Counted from the stretch's first letter, positions 23,844 to 34,058 are shown. The stretch: DNA of 64,000 nucleotides from Mycobacterium sp. (GCA_021732005.1 JAKFVT010000005.1:17407-81406); one strand, 5' to 3'. A program made the numbers and translations. The notes: generated by a model from the sequence alone, not told the origin.

Positions 23844-25184
23844 ATGGCCGGTGTGGACTCCACGCTGGCGTATATCGATCAAGGATCCTTCCTCGGACTG
23901 CGGGCGCTCGGTCGCGGGCCGCTGGCCCAGTACGCCTGGATCTATGAGCGCCCGGTCGACTTCGAAGGGCTGCGTCGCTTCCACCACAACCTCGGCCACG
24001 GCCTGTTGGGGCGCCGCATCGAGCGTTCACCGCTACCGTTCGGCCGCGACCACTGGGTGGCGTGGACCGGCCCGGCTGACATCGACGTCGCGGCTGCCGC
24101 CCGCCCACGCGCCGAGGCGCTGGCCTGGCTCGACGAGCAGATTCGCGTTCCGATCGATCCCGAGGGTGGCCCGTCCTGGCGGCTGGCCGTCCAGCCGTTC
24201 ACCGAGGGTGGGGCCGTGGTCACGCTGATCGCCTCGCATTCGATTTGCGACGGACTGGCGATCACCCTGGCAATCAAGCAGGCCGCCAATGGCGAGACCT
24301 GGGACCTCGGCTATCCGCAACCCCACTCCCGTAGCCGCGGGGAGGCCCTGCGCGAAGACACCGCGGGCCTTGTGCGCGCGGTGCCTGACTTCGCCAAGGC
24401 GATCGGTGCCGCGGTGAAACTTGCCCGCAACAACCGCAATGAACTCACCTCATCGGCCGGACGTTCGGCGCCGGCGCCGGCCAAGATCGACGAAACCGGG
24501 CTTGTCACCGTGCCTGCGCTGGTCGCCTACATCGACGAGACCCAATGGCAACAACGCATGGAAAGCCTTGGCGGAACCAGCAATTCGTTGTTCGCCGGAA
24601 TCGCCGCGAAGCTGGGGCAGGAGCAGGGGCGGGTCGACGACAACGGTCGGGTCCGGCTGCAGTTCCCGGTCAGCGAACGCACCGAGGGCGACACCCGGGC
24701 CAACGCCCTGACCGGGATGACGGTGAGCATCGACCCCGCCAACGTCACGCAGACCCTGCGTGATGTGCGTGCCGAACTGAAGAAGAACCTGGCCGCGTTG
24801 TCGGAGAGCCGCTTCGAGCTGCTGGGTCCGGTGGCGTTGGCGCCACTGATCCCGCCCGGGCTGGCCCGTCGGCTGGAGGGGATGGCGCTCGGCGCGGGCG
24901 CGCCGATCGGCTGTTCCAATCTCGGGAAGCTGGACCCGGCGGTGAACCGGCCCGACGGCACCGACGCCGACCACATAGTCGTGCGTCAGCTCGAGTCGCG
25001 GATAACCGCGGACATTCTCGATCGGCTCGGCGGCACCCTGTTCCTGGCGTCGGGTCAGGTCAACGGTGAGGTTTCGATCTCGGTCTCGGCGTGGCGTCCC
25101 GGTGGCCCCAACAGCAAAGACCTGCTGAAGGCCTCGGTGGGTGAGGTCCTCGATGAATTCGGGCTCACCGCCACCATCGAGTAA
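23844..25184 (+). CDS. condensation-domain/acyltransferase superfamily protein (PapA- or wax-synthase-like)
   Basis: The 446-residue protein shows the HxxxD motif of BAHD/condensation and WS/DGAT-type enzymes as SHSICDG (near residue 138). A later block (FAGIAAKLGQEQGRVDDNGRVRLQFPVSERTEGDTRANALTG) matches the floor loop and solvent-channel segments of this fold. The likely role is acyl transfer to an alcohol, giving a lipid ester, at the cytoplasmic face. Two starts are possible: ATG 23844, chosen here, or GTG 23823, which overlaps the HxlR stop by four bases. The donor and acceptor are unknown. The gene probably shares the HxlR transcript. Confidence 0.75.
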   Translation: MAGVDSTLAYIDQGSFLGLRALGRGPLAQYAWIYERPVDFEGLRRFHHNLGHGLLGRRIERSPLPFGRDHWVAWTGPADIDVAAAARPRAEALAWLDEQIRVPIDPEGGPSWRLAVQPFTEGGAVVTLIASHSICDGLAITLAIKQAANGETWDLGYPQPHSRSRGEALREDTAGLVRAVPDFAKAIGAAVKLARNNRNELTSSAGRSAPAPAKIDETGLVTVPALVAYIDETQWQQRMESLGGTSNSLFAGIAAKLGQEQGRVDDNGRVRLQFPVSERTEGDTRANALTGMTVSIDPANVTQTLRDVRAELKKNLAALSESRFELLGPVALAPLIPPGLARRLEGMALGAGAPIGCSNLGKLDPAVNRPDGTDADHIVVRQLESRITADILDRLGGTLFLASGQVNGEVSISVSAWRPGGPNSKDLLKASVGEVLDEFGLTATIE

Positions 25185-25260
25185 CCGCAATCGTGTGACA
25201 CCTGTCAGAAATTCTCGTCGTCCATGAGGCTGATCACACGGGTTATGCTGACGAGATCCG

Positions 25261-25286
25261 TTAGTCCTACTATGTAGCGGTGCTAA
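25261..25286. promoter_or_regulatory. possible operator upstream of mmpS-mmpL
   Basis: TTAG at 25261 and CTAA at 25283 flank an inner inverted repeat CTAC-TAT-GTAG (25267-25277), giving a nested symmetrical pattern 56 bases upstream of the mmpS GTG. MmpS-MmpL pairs are commonly controlled by TetR or MarR repressors, but no such gene is adjacent, so this is tentative. The remaining 25185-25260 holds no other feature I can support. Confidence 0.25.
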
Positions 25287-25341
25287 ATGTGGCCGCGGTG
25301 AATCGACAGGCTGATCTGCGAGGCCAGAAGGGGGTCCGGTC

Positions 25342-25887
25342 GTGACGCTGGAAAGCCAGACCTACGCATCCTCGGGCGCGCCGGCCGACGACGTTCCCGC
25401 CGGCCCGGATCAGAAGCAGGCTCAACCCGCAGGTCACCGCACCAAGCGCCGTGGACCGCTGCAACTCCTGCGCAAGGTTTGGCTGCCGATCGTGATCGTT
25501 CTGGTGATCGCCATCGCCGCCTTCGGCGTTTTCCGGCTGCACGGGGTGTTCGGAAAGACCGAGACGACCCGGCCCGGTAGCGGCCTTGCCAATGACACCA
25601 AGCCGTTCAACCCGAAGACCGTGGTGTACGAGATCTACGGCCCGCCGGGAGCCGTCGCGACGATCAACTACCTCGACCTGGACGCCCAGCCGCAGATCGT
25701 GCGGGACGTCACCCTGCCGTGGTCGCTGACCCTGACGACCACCGCGCCGGCCGCCTCGGCCAACATCGTCGCCCAGGGCGACAGTGACACGATCGGTTGC
25801 CGGATCACCGTCAACGGCGAGCTCAAGGACGAGAAGACCAACACCGGTGTGAACGCGCAGACCTTCTGCCTGGTCAAGTCCGCATGA
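25342..25887 (+). CDS. MmpS-family membrane protein
   Basis: The 181-residue protein has a cytoplasmic Arg/Lys-rich N-terminus ([14 protein letters not shown]), one membrane span ([21 protein letters not shown]) and an extracytoplasmic beta domain with [26 protein letters not shown] and [31 protein letters not shown], diagnostic for MmpS4/MmpS5. These proteins partner MmpL transporters, and in M. tuberculosis MmpS4/MmpS5 help export siderophores. The gene overlaps mmpL by four bases, so translation is coupled. The start is GTG 25342. Confidence 0.93.
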   Translation: MTLESQTYASSGAPADDVPAGPDQKQAQPAGHRTKRRGPLQLLRKVWLPIVIVLVIAIAAFGVFRLHGVFGKTETTRPGSGLANDTKPFNPKTVVYEIYGPPGAVATINYLDLDAQPQIVRDVTLPWSLTLTTTAPAASANIVAQGDSDTIGCRITVNGELKDEKTNTGVNAQTFCLVKSA

Positions 25888-28784
25888 TCCTGCTCAACAA
25901 AGACGAAAAACCGCAGGCCGAACCGGGGAGGCGGCCGCACATCGCGCAGTGGGTCCGCTGGCTGTCCGTCCCGATCATCCTGGGCTGGCTGGCACTGACC
26001 GTCGTCACGAACATCGTCGTGCCACAGATCGAGGTCGTCGGCCAGGAGCAGTCGGTGCCGATGACGGCGATGGACGCGCCGTCGTCCGTCGCGATGAGCA
26101 CGATCGGCAACACGTTCCAGGAGTTCAAGTCGAACACCTCGGTGATGATCGTGCTGGAAAGCGACCAGCCGCTCGGCGATGCCGCGCACCAGTACTACAA
26201 CGAGATCGTCAAGAAGCTCGAGGCCGACAAGAAACACGTCGAGCACATTCAGGACTTCTGGAGCGATCCGTTGACCGCCGCCGGATCGCAGAGCTCCGAC
26301 GGCAAATCCGCCTATGTGCAGGCCTATCTGTCCGGCAACATGGGTGAGGGTCTGGCCAACGAGTCGGTCGAGGCCGTCAAGACGATCGTCGAGAGCGTGC
26401 CCCCGCCGCCGGGGATCAAGGCCTACGTCGCCGGATCGTCGGCGCTGATCAACGACACCCACATCGCCGGTGACCGCAGCCTCAAGATCATCACCGGTCT
26501 GACCTTCGGCGTCATCACGGTGATGCTGCTGGTCGTCTACCGCTCGATCGTCACGGTGCTGATCGCGCTGGTGATGGTGTTCCTCGAACTGGCGGCGGCC
26601 CGTGGTGTGGTGGCCTTCCTGGGTTATCACCACCTGATCGGGCTGTCGACGTTCGCGGTCAACCTGCTGGTGATGGTCGCGATCGCGGCCGGTACCGACT
26701 ACGTCATCTTCTTGTTCGGCCGCTATCAGGAGGCGCGCAGCAAGGGCGCCGACAAAGAGTCTGCCTACTACGAGATGTATCACGGCACCGGGCACGTGAT
26801 CGTCGGGTCCGGGATGACGATCGCCGGCGCGTTGTTCTGTCTGCACTTCACCCGCAGTCCGATGTTCCAGTCGATGGGCGTGCCGCTGTTCGTCGGCATG
26901 GTGGTGGTGGTTACCGCCGCGATGACGCTCGGCCCCGCCGTTGTGACCGCGGCCAGCCGCTTCGGCCTGTTGGAGCCCAAAGCGGCGTCCCGTGAACGTT
27001 TTTGGCGGCGCATCGGCACCGCGGTGGTCCGCTGGCCCGGACCCATCCTGGTGGCGACGACCTTCGTCTGCCTGATCGGGCTGCTTGCGCTGCCCGGCTA
27101 CCGAACCGACTACAACGACCGGCACTACCTGCCTGCCGACATTCCGGCCAGTGAGGGGTTCGCCGCCGCCGAGCGGCACTTCCCGGAGGCGCGGCTGAGC
27201 CCCGAACTCCTGATGCTGCAGAGCGACCACGACCTACGCAACTCCGCCGACTTCCTGGTGATCGATCGGGTGGCGAAGGCCATCTTCCACACGCCGGGCA
27301 TCGGACGGGTGCAGACCATCACCAGGCCTCTGGGTACCCCGATCGAACACAGCTCGATCCCGTTCCTGCTCGGCATGCAGGGCACCACGCAGACGCTGAA
27401 CCAGTCCTACATGCAGGACCGGATGAAGGACATGCTGAAGATGGGCGACGACATGAACGTCTCCATCAACCAGATGACGAAGATGTACGACCTGCTCGGG
27501 CAGCTCAACGCCGTCACGCACAGCATGGTCGGCAAGATGGACCTGACGCTCGCCGACATCCAGACGCTGCGTAACCACATCGCCGACTTCGACGACTTCT
27601 TCCGGCCGATCCGCAACTACTTCTACTGGGAACCGCACTGTTTCGACATCCCGGTGTGCTGGTCGATCCGGTCGGTGTTCGACACCCTCGACGGCATCGA
27701 CACCATGACCGACGACTTCCAGGTCCTGGTACCGGATCTGCACAAGCTGGACCTGTTGACGGCCCAGATGCGCACGCTGATGCCGCCGATGATCGACACG
27801 ATGCGCTCGATGCGGACCATGCAGCTGACCCTGCAGAGCACACAGTCCGGTCAGCAGGACCAGATCGCGGCCATGCAGGACAACCAGAGCGCGATGGGCA
27901 AGGCGTTCGACGAAGCCAAGAACGACGACTCGTTCTACCTGCCGCCGGAGGCGTTCGACAATCCGGACTTCAAGCGCGGCATGAAGATGTTCTTGTCACC
28001 GGACGGAAAAGCGGTGCGGTTCATCATCTCTCACGAGGGTGATCCGATGTCGCCGGAGGGTCTCAGCCATATCGACCCGATCAAGAATGCGGCGTTCGAG
28101 GCGATCAAGGGCACTCCGCTGGAGGGCTCGAAGATCTTCCTCGCCGGTACCGCGGCCAGCTTCAAGGACATGCAGGACAGCGCCGACTACGACTTGATGA
28201 TCGCCGGATTGGCAGCGCTGTGCCTGATCTTCATCATCATGCTGATCATCACCCGAGCGGTGGTGGCTTCCGCGGTGATCGTCGGCACGGTGGCGTTGTC
28301 GCTGGGCACGTCATTCGGTTTGTCGGTGTTGATCTGGCAGGACCTCATCGGCCGTCCGCTGCACTGGATGGTGATGGTGATGGCGATCGTCATCCTGCTC
28401 GCGGTCGGTTCCGACTACAACCTGCTGCTGGTGGCGCGCCTCAAGGAGGAGATCCCCGCCGGGCTCAAGACGGGCATCATCCGCGCGATGGGCGGCAGCG
28501 GCTCGGTGGTCACCTCCGCCGGCCTGGTGTTCGCGGTCACGATGGCGGCCATGGCTTTCAGCGAGCTGACTGTCATCGCGCAGGTCGGAACGACCATCGG
28601 CATGGGTCTGCTGGTCGACACGCTGGTGATCCGGTCGTTCATGACGCCGTCGATCGCCGCCCTGTTGGGCAGGTGGTTCTGGTGGCCGCAGCGGGTGCGT
28701 CCACGTCCGGTGCCGAGCCCGTGGCCCACCCCGGCGACCAGAGCGGCGAACACCGAGCCGATCCCGGCCCAATCCCAGCAGTAG
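25884..28784 (+). CDS. MmpL-family RND transporter
   Basis: The 966-residue RND pump is likely inserted with two blocks of membrane spans around two large external loops. Seen are TM1 near residue 25, a run of spans around residues 190-360 ([65 protein letters not shown]) and again from about residue 770 ([22 protein letters not shown]), with the conserved [13 protein letters not shown]. The Asp-Tyr pairs GTDY and GSDY are the proton-relay residues of MmpL proteins. It resembles the MmpL4/MmpL5 group that exports siderophores and drugs; the cargo here is not proven. It is coupled to mmpS upstream. Confidence 0.94.
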   Translation: MILLNKDEKPQAEPGRRPHIAQWVRWLSVPIILGWLALTVVTNIVVPQIEVVGQEQSVPMTAMDAPSSVAMSTIGNTFQEFKSNTSVMIVLESDQPLGDAAHQYYNEIVKKLEADKKHVEHIQDFWSDPLTAAGSQSSDGKSAYVQAYLSGNMGEGLANESVEAVKTIVESVPPPPGIKAYVAGSSALINDTHIAGDRSLKIITGLTFGVITVMLLVVYRSIVTVLIALVMVFLELAAARGVVAFLGYHHLIGLSTFAVNLLVMVAIAAGTDYVIFLFGRYQEARSKGADKESAYYEMYHGTGHVIVGSGMTIAGALFCLHFTRSPMFQSMGVPLFVGMVVVVTAAMTLGPAVVTAASRFGLLEPKAASRERFWRRIGTAVVRWPGPILVATTFVCLIGLLALPGYRTDYNDRHYLPADIPASEGFAAAERHFPEARLSPELLMLQSDHDLRNSADFLVIDRVAKAIFHTPGIGRVQTITRPLGTPIEHSSIPFLLGMQGTTQTLNQSYMQDRMKDMLKMGDDMNVSINQMTKMYDLLGQLNAVTHSMVGKMDLTLADIQTLRNHIADFDDFFRPIRNYFYWEPHCFDIPVCWSIRSVFDTLDGIDTMTDDFQVLVPDLHKLDLLTAQMRTLMPPMIDTMRSMRTMQLTLQSTQSGQQDQIAAMQDNQSAMGKAFDEAKNDDSFYLPPEAFDNPDFKRGMKMFLSPDGKAVRFIISHEGDPMSPEGLSHIDPIKNAAFEAIKGTPLEGSKIFLAGTAASFKDMQDSADYDLMIAGLAALCLIFIIMLIITRAVVASAVIVGTVALSLGTSFGLSVLIWQDLIGRPLHWMVMVMAIVILLAVGSDYNLLLVARLKEEIPAGLKTGIIRAMGGSGSVVTSAGLVFAVTMAAMAFSELTVIAQVGTTIGMGLLVDTLVIRSFMTPSIAALLGRWFWWPQRVRPRPVPSPWPTPATRAANTEPIPAQSQQ

Positions 28785-28809
28785 CCAACCGCTTTCGACG
28801 CGGTCCGAG

Positions 28810-29112
28810 TCAGTGCATGGCGTTGTGGGCGCCGTCTACACAGCCGCGCTGATAGCTGGCGGCATGCTGGGCGGCTTGGCCCGCGCAGTACGCCGCGATC
28901 GACTCCTCGTGGGCCTGGTAGCCGCCCGCGTCGACCCACCGCTGCCCGTCGGCGTAGCCGGCCCAGTAGGCGGTGTCCTTGCGGTCCGAGGTCAACATGA
29001 AGACCACGCCGAGGATGGCGAACAGCGCGATCACGAGTACGGCCTGAACCCAGCGGTTGCTGAGCCAAGGCCACAGACGGGCGGGTATCCACCGCGGCTT
29101 GGGCCGATCCAC
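28810..29112 (-). CDS. small single-span membrane protein of unknown function
   Basis: The 100-residue protein has a basic N-terminus (MDRPKPRWIPARLWPWL), one membrane segment (VQAVLVIALFAILGVVFML, residues about 22-42) and a short outer or inner tail rich in Ala, His and Gly with two cysteines (AYCAGQ and RGCVDG). No family is recognised. It is convergent with mmpL (25-base gap) and divergent from the DUF389 gene. The orientation and tail composition suggest an envelope protein, but there is no functional clue. Confidence 0.65.
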   Translation of the reverse strand: MDRPKPRWIPARLWPWLSNRWVQAVLVIALFAILGVVFMLTSDRKDTAYWAGYADGQRWVDAGGYQAHEESIAAYCAGQAAQHAASYQRGCVDGAHNAMH

Positions 29113-29153
29113 ACCGAAGATTCTTGCACCCCTGGGGAAGTAGTCTCGCGGTT

Positions 29154-30080
29154 GTGCTGCATCTGCGGGTGATCGCGCCGGTCGACGTTCGTGACGACGT
29201 ATTGGCTGTCCTGCAGCGACAGGTCGGGGTGACGCACCTGGTGGTGCATCGGGGGGCGGCGCTGGACCCGCCGGGCGACGAGATCTCCGCCGACATCGCC
29301 CGGGAATGCGCCAACGACGTCATCGACGACCTGAAGGCACTGGACTTGCACCACCACGGCGCCATCACCCTCGACCTGGTGGACACCGTGGTGTCCACCG
29401 CGGCCTACCGCGCCGAGAAGGAGGCCGACGGCGACCCGGGGGACGCGATCGTGTGGGAGGAGCTGTCGGCCCGCACCCGCGAGGAGTCCACGCTCAACAT
29501 CACTTTCCTGGTGTTCTTGTGCCTGGCGTGCATGATCGCCGCGGTCGGCGTGGTGACCGACTCTCCCGTCACGGTGGTCGGCGCCATGGTCGTCGGCCCG
29601 GAGTTCGGCCCGCTGGCGGCCCTGGCAGTGGCGCTGGTGCGCCGCAGGCTGGACCTGGCCCGCCGTGCATCACTGGCGCTGCTGGTCGGGTTCCCGGTCG
29701 CCATGGCCGCCACCGCGGCGTTCGTGCTCGGCGGCGAGGCGCTGGGCTGGATCAAGCTGGGAAGCACCCGCCAACTCACCGACGTCGACTTCATCTTTCA
29801 GGTCGGCCCACTGTCGTTCGTCGTCGCGCTGCTGGCCGGTGCGGCAGGCATGCTGTCGCTGGTGTCGGCCAAGTCCGCGGCTCTGGTCGGGGTGTTCATC
29901 TCGGTGACCACCGTGCCCGCCGCGGGTTTCGCGGTCGTCGCCGCATCGGTCGGAGAATGGGACGTCGCCGTCGAATCGGCGGCGCAACTGGCGATCAACC
30001 TGGTGGGCATCACCCTGGCCGGCGTTCTGGTGCTGGCGATGCGCCGCCGCCACGAGACGCGCCGCCGCGGTACGGGCTGA
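29154..30080 (+). CDS. DUF389 family integral membrane protein
   Basis: The N-terminal soluble part (residues 1-110) begins VLHLRVIAPVDVRDDVLAVLQRQVGVTHLVVHRGAAL. Then come about six membrane spans: LNITFLVFLCLACMIAAVGVVTDSPVTVVGAMVVGPEFGPLAALAVAL is the DUF389 hallmark, and ALLVGFPVAMAATAAF, FVVALLAGAAGMLSLVSA, VFISVTTVPAAGFAVVAA and LVGITLAGVLVLAM follow. GPEFGPL is close to the conserved MMAPMLSPL motif. DUF389 function is unknown. I chose GTG 29154 since the family begins at this strand. Confidence 0.87.
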   Translation: MLHLRVIAPVDVRDDVLAVLQRQVGVTHLVVHRGAALDPPGDEISADIARECANDVIDDLKALDLHHHGAITLDLVDTVVSTAAYRAEKEADGDPGDAIVWEELSARTREESTLNITFLVFLCLACMIAAVGVVTDSPVTVVGAMVVGPEFGPLAALAVALVRRRLDLARRASLALLVGFPVAMAATAAFVLGGEALGWIKLGSTRQLTDVDFIFQVGPLSFVVALLAGAAGMLSLVSAKSAALVGVFISVTTVPAAGFAVVAASVGEWDVAVESAAQLAINLVGITLAGVLVLAMRRRHETRRRGTG

Positions 30081-30118
30081 CCGTGGCGGGACCGTTGACC
30101 GACTAGTGTCTAGCGCCT

Positions 30119-30622
30119 GTGGGGTGGATGATCAACATCGCAAGTCTGAAAGACCATGTGTCGCGCCGCGGAATCGCGATGACGGTCTTTGCCGCCGTGG
30201 TCGCAGGTCTCGCGGTTGCAACTCTGCTCCACGTGCCGACCCCTCCCGACGCCAGCCCCGGCGCACCTGAGCCGAGTCGTACCAACGCCCCCTGGATCGA
30301 GCCGGCGAAGGCCCCGGGACCTGCCATCGACACACCGAGTTCTGGTGCGGCCGCGCCGCCGACGGTCCTGCCACCGCCGCCACCGCCGACGCCGGAACCC
30401 GTTCCGACGGTCACACCGCCGCCCGTTCCGAGCCCCACCTACACACCGACTCCGACGTACACCCCGACCCCGACTCAGACAGCGGCTCCGGCGCAGACGG
30501 CGACGGAGGCGACAACCAGCCCGACGGAGACATCCACCACTCCCAGCGAGCAGCCCGCCTTCCCCATCCGGCCCAGCCGGGCGCCCTCGACCCTGCTACC
30601 CAACGGCGGACGGCGTAGCTGA
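30119..30622 (+). CDS. proline/threonine-rich exported or membrane-anchored protein
   Basis: The 167-residue product has a single hydrophobic segment (AMTVFAAVVAGLAVATLL, residues about 20-37) that could be a signal anchor. After it, the sequence is almost entirely Pro, Thr, Ala and Ser, including repeats of the type TPTYTPTPTYTPTPTQ and PPPPPPTPEP. Such low-complexity tails usually span the mycobacterial cell wall and may be mannosylated. No family is assigned. The start could be GTG 30119 or ATG 30128. It precedes the transglutaminase/ATP-grasp operon on the same strand by 64 bases, but a functional link is unproven. Confidence 0.6.
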   Translation: MGWMINIASLKDHVSRRGIAMTVFAAVVAGLAVATLLHVPTPPDASPGAPEPSRTNAPWIEPAKAPGPAIDTPSSGAAAPPTVLPPPPPPTPEPVPTVTPPPVPSPTYTPTPTYTPTPTQTAAPAQTATEATTSPTETSTTPSEQPAFPIRPSRAPSTLLPNGGRRS

Positions 30623-30686
30623 GAAGATCGGGCCCGTCACACCGCGCCATGCGTTTTCGAGGGTCTTGTGATGGGATTAGCGGCCT

Positions 30687-33600
30687 ATGGGCATCAAAGT
30701 GGCGCTCGAGCACCGCACCACCTACACCTTCGACCGATTGGTGGAGGTGCACCCGCATGTCGTCCGGCTGCGGCCCGCGCCGCACTCGCGCACGCCCATT
30801 GAGGCCTACTCGCTGGAGGTCGAGCCCGCCGACCATTTCATCAACTGGCAGCAGGACGCCTTCGGCAACTTCCTGGCCCGGCTCGTGTTTCCCACCCGGA
30901 CACGGGAACTCACCATCAAGGTCGGGCTGATCGCCGACCTCAAGGTCATCAACCCGTTCGACTTCTTCATCGAGGACTACGCGGAAACCTTCCCGTTCGT
31001 CTACCCCAAGGCGCTCAAAGACGACCTGGAGCCCTACCTGCGGCCGGTCGACGAAGGCGACGAGGGATCGGGGCCGGGGGACCTGGTGGGGTCGTGGGTG
31101 CGGGATTTCGTCGTCGCACCCGGGACCCGGACCATCGACTTCCTGGTGGCGCTGAACCGCGCGGTCAACGGCGACGTCGGATACAGCGTGCGGATGGAGG
31201 CCGGGGTGCAGACCCCGGATCACACCTTGCGCACCGGGATCGGATCCTGCCGCGACTCCGCGTGGCTTTTGGTGTCGATCCTTCGGGGCCTGGGTTTGGC
31301 CGCCCGGTTCGTGTCGGGCTATCTGGTGCAGCTGACCTCTGACGTCGAGGCGCTCGACGGTCCGTCCGGGCCGGCCGCTGATTTCACCGACCTGCATGCC
31401 TGGACCGAGGTGTACGTTCCCGGCGCAGGCTGGATCGGGCTGGACCCCACCTCCGGTCTGTTCGCCGGGGAGGGTCACATTCCGCTGGCCGCCACCCCGC
31501 ATCCGTCGTCGGCGGCGCCGATCACCGGTACCACCGGGATCGCCGAGGCCACCCTGGATTTCGCGAACATCGTCACCCGCGTGCATGAGGATCCGCGTGT
31601 CACGCTGCCCTACACCGATGCCGCCTGGGCCGCGATCAACCAGCTCGGCGCCCGCATCGACGAGCGACTGGCCGATGCCGATGTGCGGCTGACCGTCGGC
31701 GGCGAGCCGACCTTCGTCTCCGTGGACAACCAGCTCGACGAGGAGTGGATCACCGCCGCCGACGGCCCGCACAAACGGGAGCGCGCCTCGGTGCTGGCCG
31801 CGCGACTGAAGGCGGTGTGGGCGCCGAGTGGTCTGGTGCAGCGCAGCCAGGGCAAGTGGTATCCGGGAGAACCGTTGCCGCGCTGGCAGATCGGAATTCA
31901 CTGGCGCCGCGACGGCGAGCCCCTGTGGGCCGACGCCACGCTACTGGCCGACCCCTGGGGCGCCGAGAGCGGCGACGTCAATTCCGAAGCGGCACAACAG
32001 ATCCTGTCAGCGATTGCCGACGGTCTCGGGCTGCCGGCCAGCCAGGTGCGCGGGGCGTTCGAGGACCCGCTGAGCCGGCTGGCGCACGCGGCGCGCCTGC
32101 CCGCCGGCGACCCCGTCGAAGCCGGCGACGATCTGGAGACCGACACCGCGGCCGCGCGGGCGGCGCTGCTGGCCCGCCTGGAAGAACCGGTCACCGAACC
32201 GGCCGCCTACGTGCTGCCGTTGCACCGCCGCGAGGACGATGCCGGCTGGGCCAGTGCCGACTGGCGGCTGCGCCGGGGCCGGGTGGTGCTGCTCGAGGGT
32301 GAATCGCCGGCCGGTCTGCGACTGCCGCTGGACTCGATCAGCTGGGAGCCGCCACGCCCGTCGGCGCCCGCCGACCCGATCGCCGGCGGCGCCCGCGCGT
32401 TGCCGGTCGATCCCGGAACCGCTGACGCCGCCGTGGAGGATTCGCCCACCGCGCCCACCACCGCGATGGTGGCCGAGGTTCGCGACGGTGTGCTGTACAT
32501 CTTCATCCCGCCCACCGAGGAGCTGGAACACTTCGTCGACCTGATCGGCCGGGTGGAGGCGGCCGCCGCGAAGATCGCCTGCGCGGTGGTCATCGAGGGC
32601 TACGGGCCGCCGCCCGACGCGCGGCTGCAATCCATGTCCATCACGCCGGATCCCGGTGTCATCGAGGTCAACGTCACGCCCGCCGCAAGCTTCGCCGAGC
32701 AGCGCGACCAGTTGCGCACCCTCTACGACGAGGCCAGGCTGGCCCGGCTGTCGACCGAGTCGTTCGACGTCGACGGGACACACGGCGGCACCGGCGGCGG
32801 CAACCACATCACCTTGGGCGGCATCACCCCGGCCGACTCGCCGCTGCTGCGCAGACCCGACCTGCTGGTGTCGTTGTTGACCTATTGGCAGCGCCACCCG
32901 GCGCTGTCGTATCTGTTCGCCGGCCGGTTCATCGGAACCACGTCGCAGGCGCCCCGCGTCGACGAGGGCCGCTCCGAAGCCCTCTACGAACTCGAGATCG
33001 CCTTCGCTGAGATCGCCAGACTGACCGCGGAGGACGCCGCTCCGCCCGATGGTCGCTCCGCAAGCGTCCCTCCCGATCATGGTCGCTCCGCAAGCGTCCC
33101 TCCGTGGATCGCCGACCGCGCGCTGCGCCACCTGCTCACCGACATCACCGGCAACACCCACCGCGCCGAGTTCTGCATCGACAAGCTGTACAGCCCCGAC
33201 AGTCCCCGCGGCCGGCTGGGCCTGCTGGAGCTGCGCGGCTTCGAGATGCCACCGCACTTCCAGATGGCGATGGTGCAGTCGCTGCTGGTGCGCGCGCTGG
33301 TCGCGAGGTTCTGGGACCAGCCGCTGCGGGCGCCGCTGATCCGGCACGGGCTCAACTTGCACGGGCGATACCTGTTGCCGCACTTCATCATTCACGATAT
33401 CGCCGATGTCTGTGCCGACCTGCGCGCACACAACGTCAACTTCGACACCAGCTGGCTGGACCCGTTCACCGAGTTCCGCTTCCCACGGGTGGGCACCGCG
33501 GTGTTCGACCACGTCGAGATCGAGTTGCGCGGCGCCATCGAACCGTGGAACACCCTCGGCGAGGAATCCACCGGCACCGGCACCGCGCGCTACGTCGACT

Positions 33601-34058
33601 CGTCGGTGGAGCGCATCCAGGTCCGCACCATCGGCGCCGACCGGCAGCGTCACATCCTCACCTGTAACGGCTACCCGATCCCGATGCTGGCCACCGACAA
33701 CCCCGACGTCCTGGTCGGCGGCGTCCGCTACCGGGCCTGGCAGCCGCCGAGCGCGCTGCACCCGACCATCACCGTCGACGGCCCGCTGCGGTTCGAACTG
33801 GTCGACACGGCCACCGGGACGTCCCGCGGGGGCTGCACCTATCACGTCTCCCACCCCGGTGGCCGGGCGTACGACACCCCGCCGGTCAACGCCGTGGAGG
33901 CCGAATCGCGCCGCGGACGGCGTTTCGAGGCCACCGGGTTCACCCCCGGCAAGGTCGATGTCGGCGACATCCGGGAGAAATTGGCCAGGCAATCCACGGA
34001 CGTCGGTGCGCCGGGGATCCTCGACCTGCGACGGGCCCGCACAGTGCTGCAGAACTGA
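30687..34058 (+). CDS. transglutaminase-DUF2126 (predicted amidoligase) fusion protein, Rv2566-like
   Basis: The 1123-residue protein has an N-terminal bacterial transglutaminase domain: helper region residues 1-80, catalytic core about 150-270 with Cys188 (GSCRDSAW), His237 (LHAWTEV) and Asp253 (GLDPTSG), an intact Cys-His-Asp triad. From about residue 320 follows the large DUF2126 region (VRLTVGGEPTFVSVDNQ, RWQIGIHWRRDGEPLWAD, and later GGGNHITLGG and ELRGFEMPPHFQMAM), a predicted amidoligase fold. Length fits Rv2566 of M. tuberculosis. The start ATG 30687 is the first in frame. A 30-base in-frame tandem repeat lies at 33049-33103. First of a four-gene operon; probable role: forming or remodelling peptide or isopeptide bonds. 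Confidence 0.88.
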   Translation: MGIKVALEHRTTYTFDRLVEVHPHVVRLRPAPHSRTPIEAYSLEVEPADHFINWQQDAFGNFLARLVFPTRTRELTIKVGLIADLKVINPFDFFIEDYAETFPFVYPKALKDDLEPYLRPVDEGDEGSGPGDLVGSWVRDFVVAPGTRTIDFLVALNRAVNGDVGYSVRMEAGVQTPDHTLRTGIGSCRDSAWLLVSILRGLGLAARFVSGYLVQLTSDVEALDGPSGPAADFTDLHAWTEVYVPGAGWIGLDPTSGLFAGEGHIPLAATPHPSSAAPITGTTGIAEATLDFANIVTRVHEDPRVTLPYTDAAWAAINQLGARIDERLADADVRLTVGGEPTFVSVDNQLDEEWITAADGPHKRERASVLAARLKAVWAPSGLVQRSQGKWYPGEPLPRWQIGIHWRRDGEPLWADATLLADPWGAESGDVNSEAAQQILSAIADGLGLPASQVRGAFEDPLSRLAHAARLPAGDPVEAGDDLETDTAAARAALLARLEEPVTEPAAYVLPLHRREDDAGWASADWRLRRGRVVLLEGESPAGLRLPLDSISWEPPRPSAPADPIAGGARALPVDPGTADAAVEDSPTAPTTAMVAEVRDGVLYIFIPPTEELEHFVDLIGRVEAAAAKIACAVVIEGYGPPPDARLQSMSITPDPGVIEVNVTPAASFAEQRDQLRTLYDEARLARLSTESFDVDGTHGGTGGGNHITLGGITPADSPLLRRPDLLVSLLTYWQRHPALSYLFAGRFIGTTSQAPRVDEGRSEALYELEIAFAEIARLTAEDAAPPDGRSASVPPDHGRSASVPPWIADRALRHLLTDITGNTHRAEFCIDKLYSPDSPRGRLGLLELRGFEMPPHFQMAMVQSLLVRALVARFWDQPLRAPLIRHGLNLHGRYLLPHFIIHDIADVCADLRAHNVNFDTSWLDPFTEFRFPRVGTAVFDHVEIELRGAIEPWNTLGEESTGTGTARYVDSSVERIQVRTIGADRQRHILTCNGYPIPMLATDNPDVLVGGVRYRAWQPPSALHPTITVDGPLRFELVDTATGTSRGGCTYHVSHPGGRAYDTPPVNAVEAESRRGRRFEATGFTPGKVDVGDIREKLARQSTDVGAPGILDLRRARTVLQN
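33049..33103 (+). repeat. in-frame 30-base tandem duplication inside the DUF2126 region
   Basis: A 25-base block starting ATGGTCGCTCCGCAAG occurs at 33049-33073 and identically at 33079-33103. The period is exactly 30 bases, so the frame is preserved and the protein gains a second GRSASVPP segment. The exact identity suggests a recent duplication, and the CGCTCCGCAAGCG core could form a small hairpin. Confidence 0.75.

Noticed and set aside
32007..33992. A 661-codon minus-strand open frame opposite the amidoligase gene
   Set aside because: Long antisense frames are expected in high-GC DNA. It carries repeated shadow motifs of the in-frame duplication and no protein signature.
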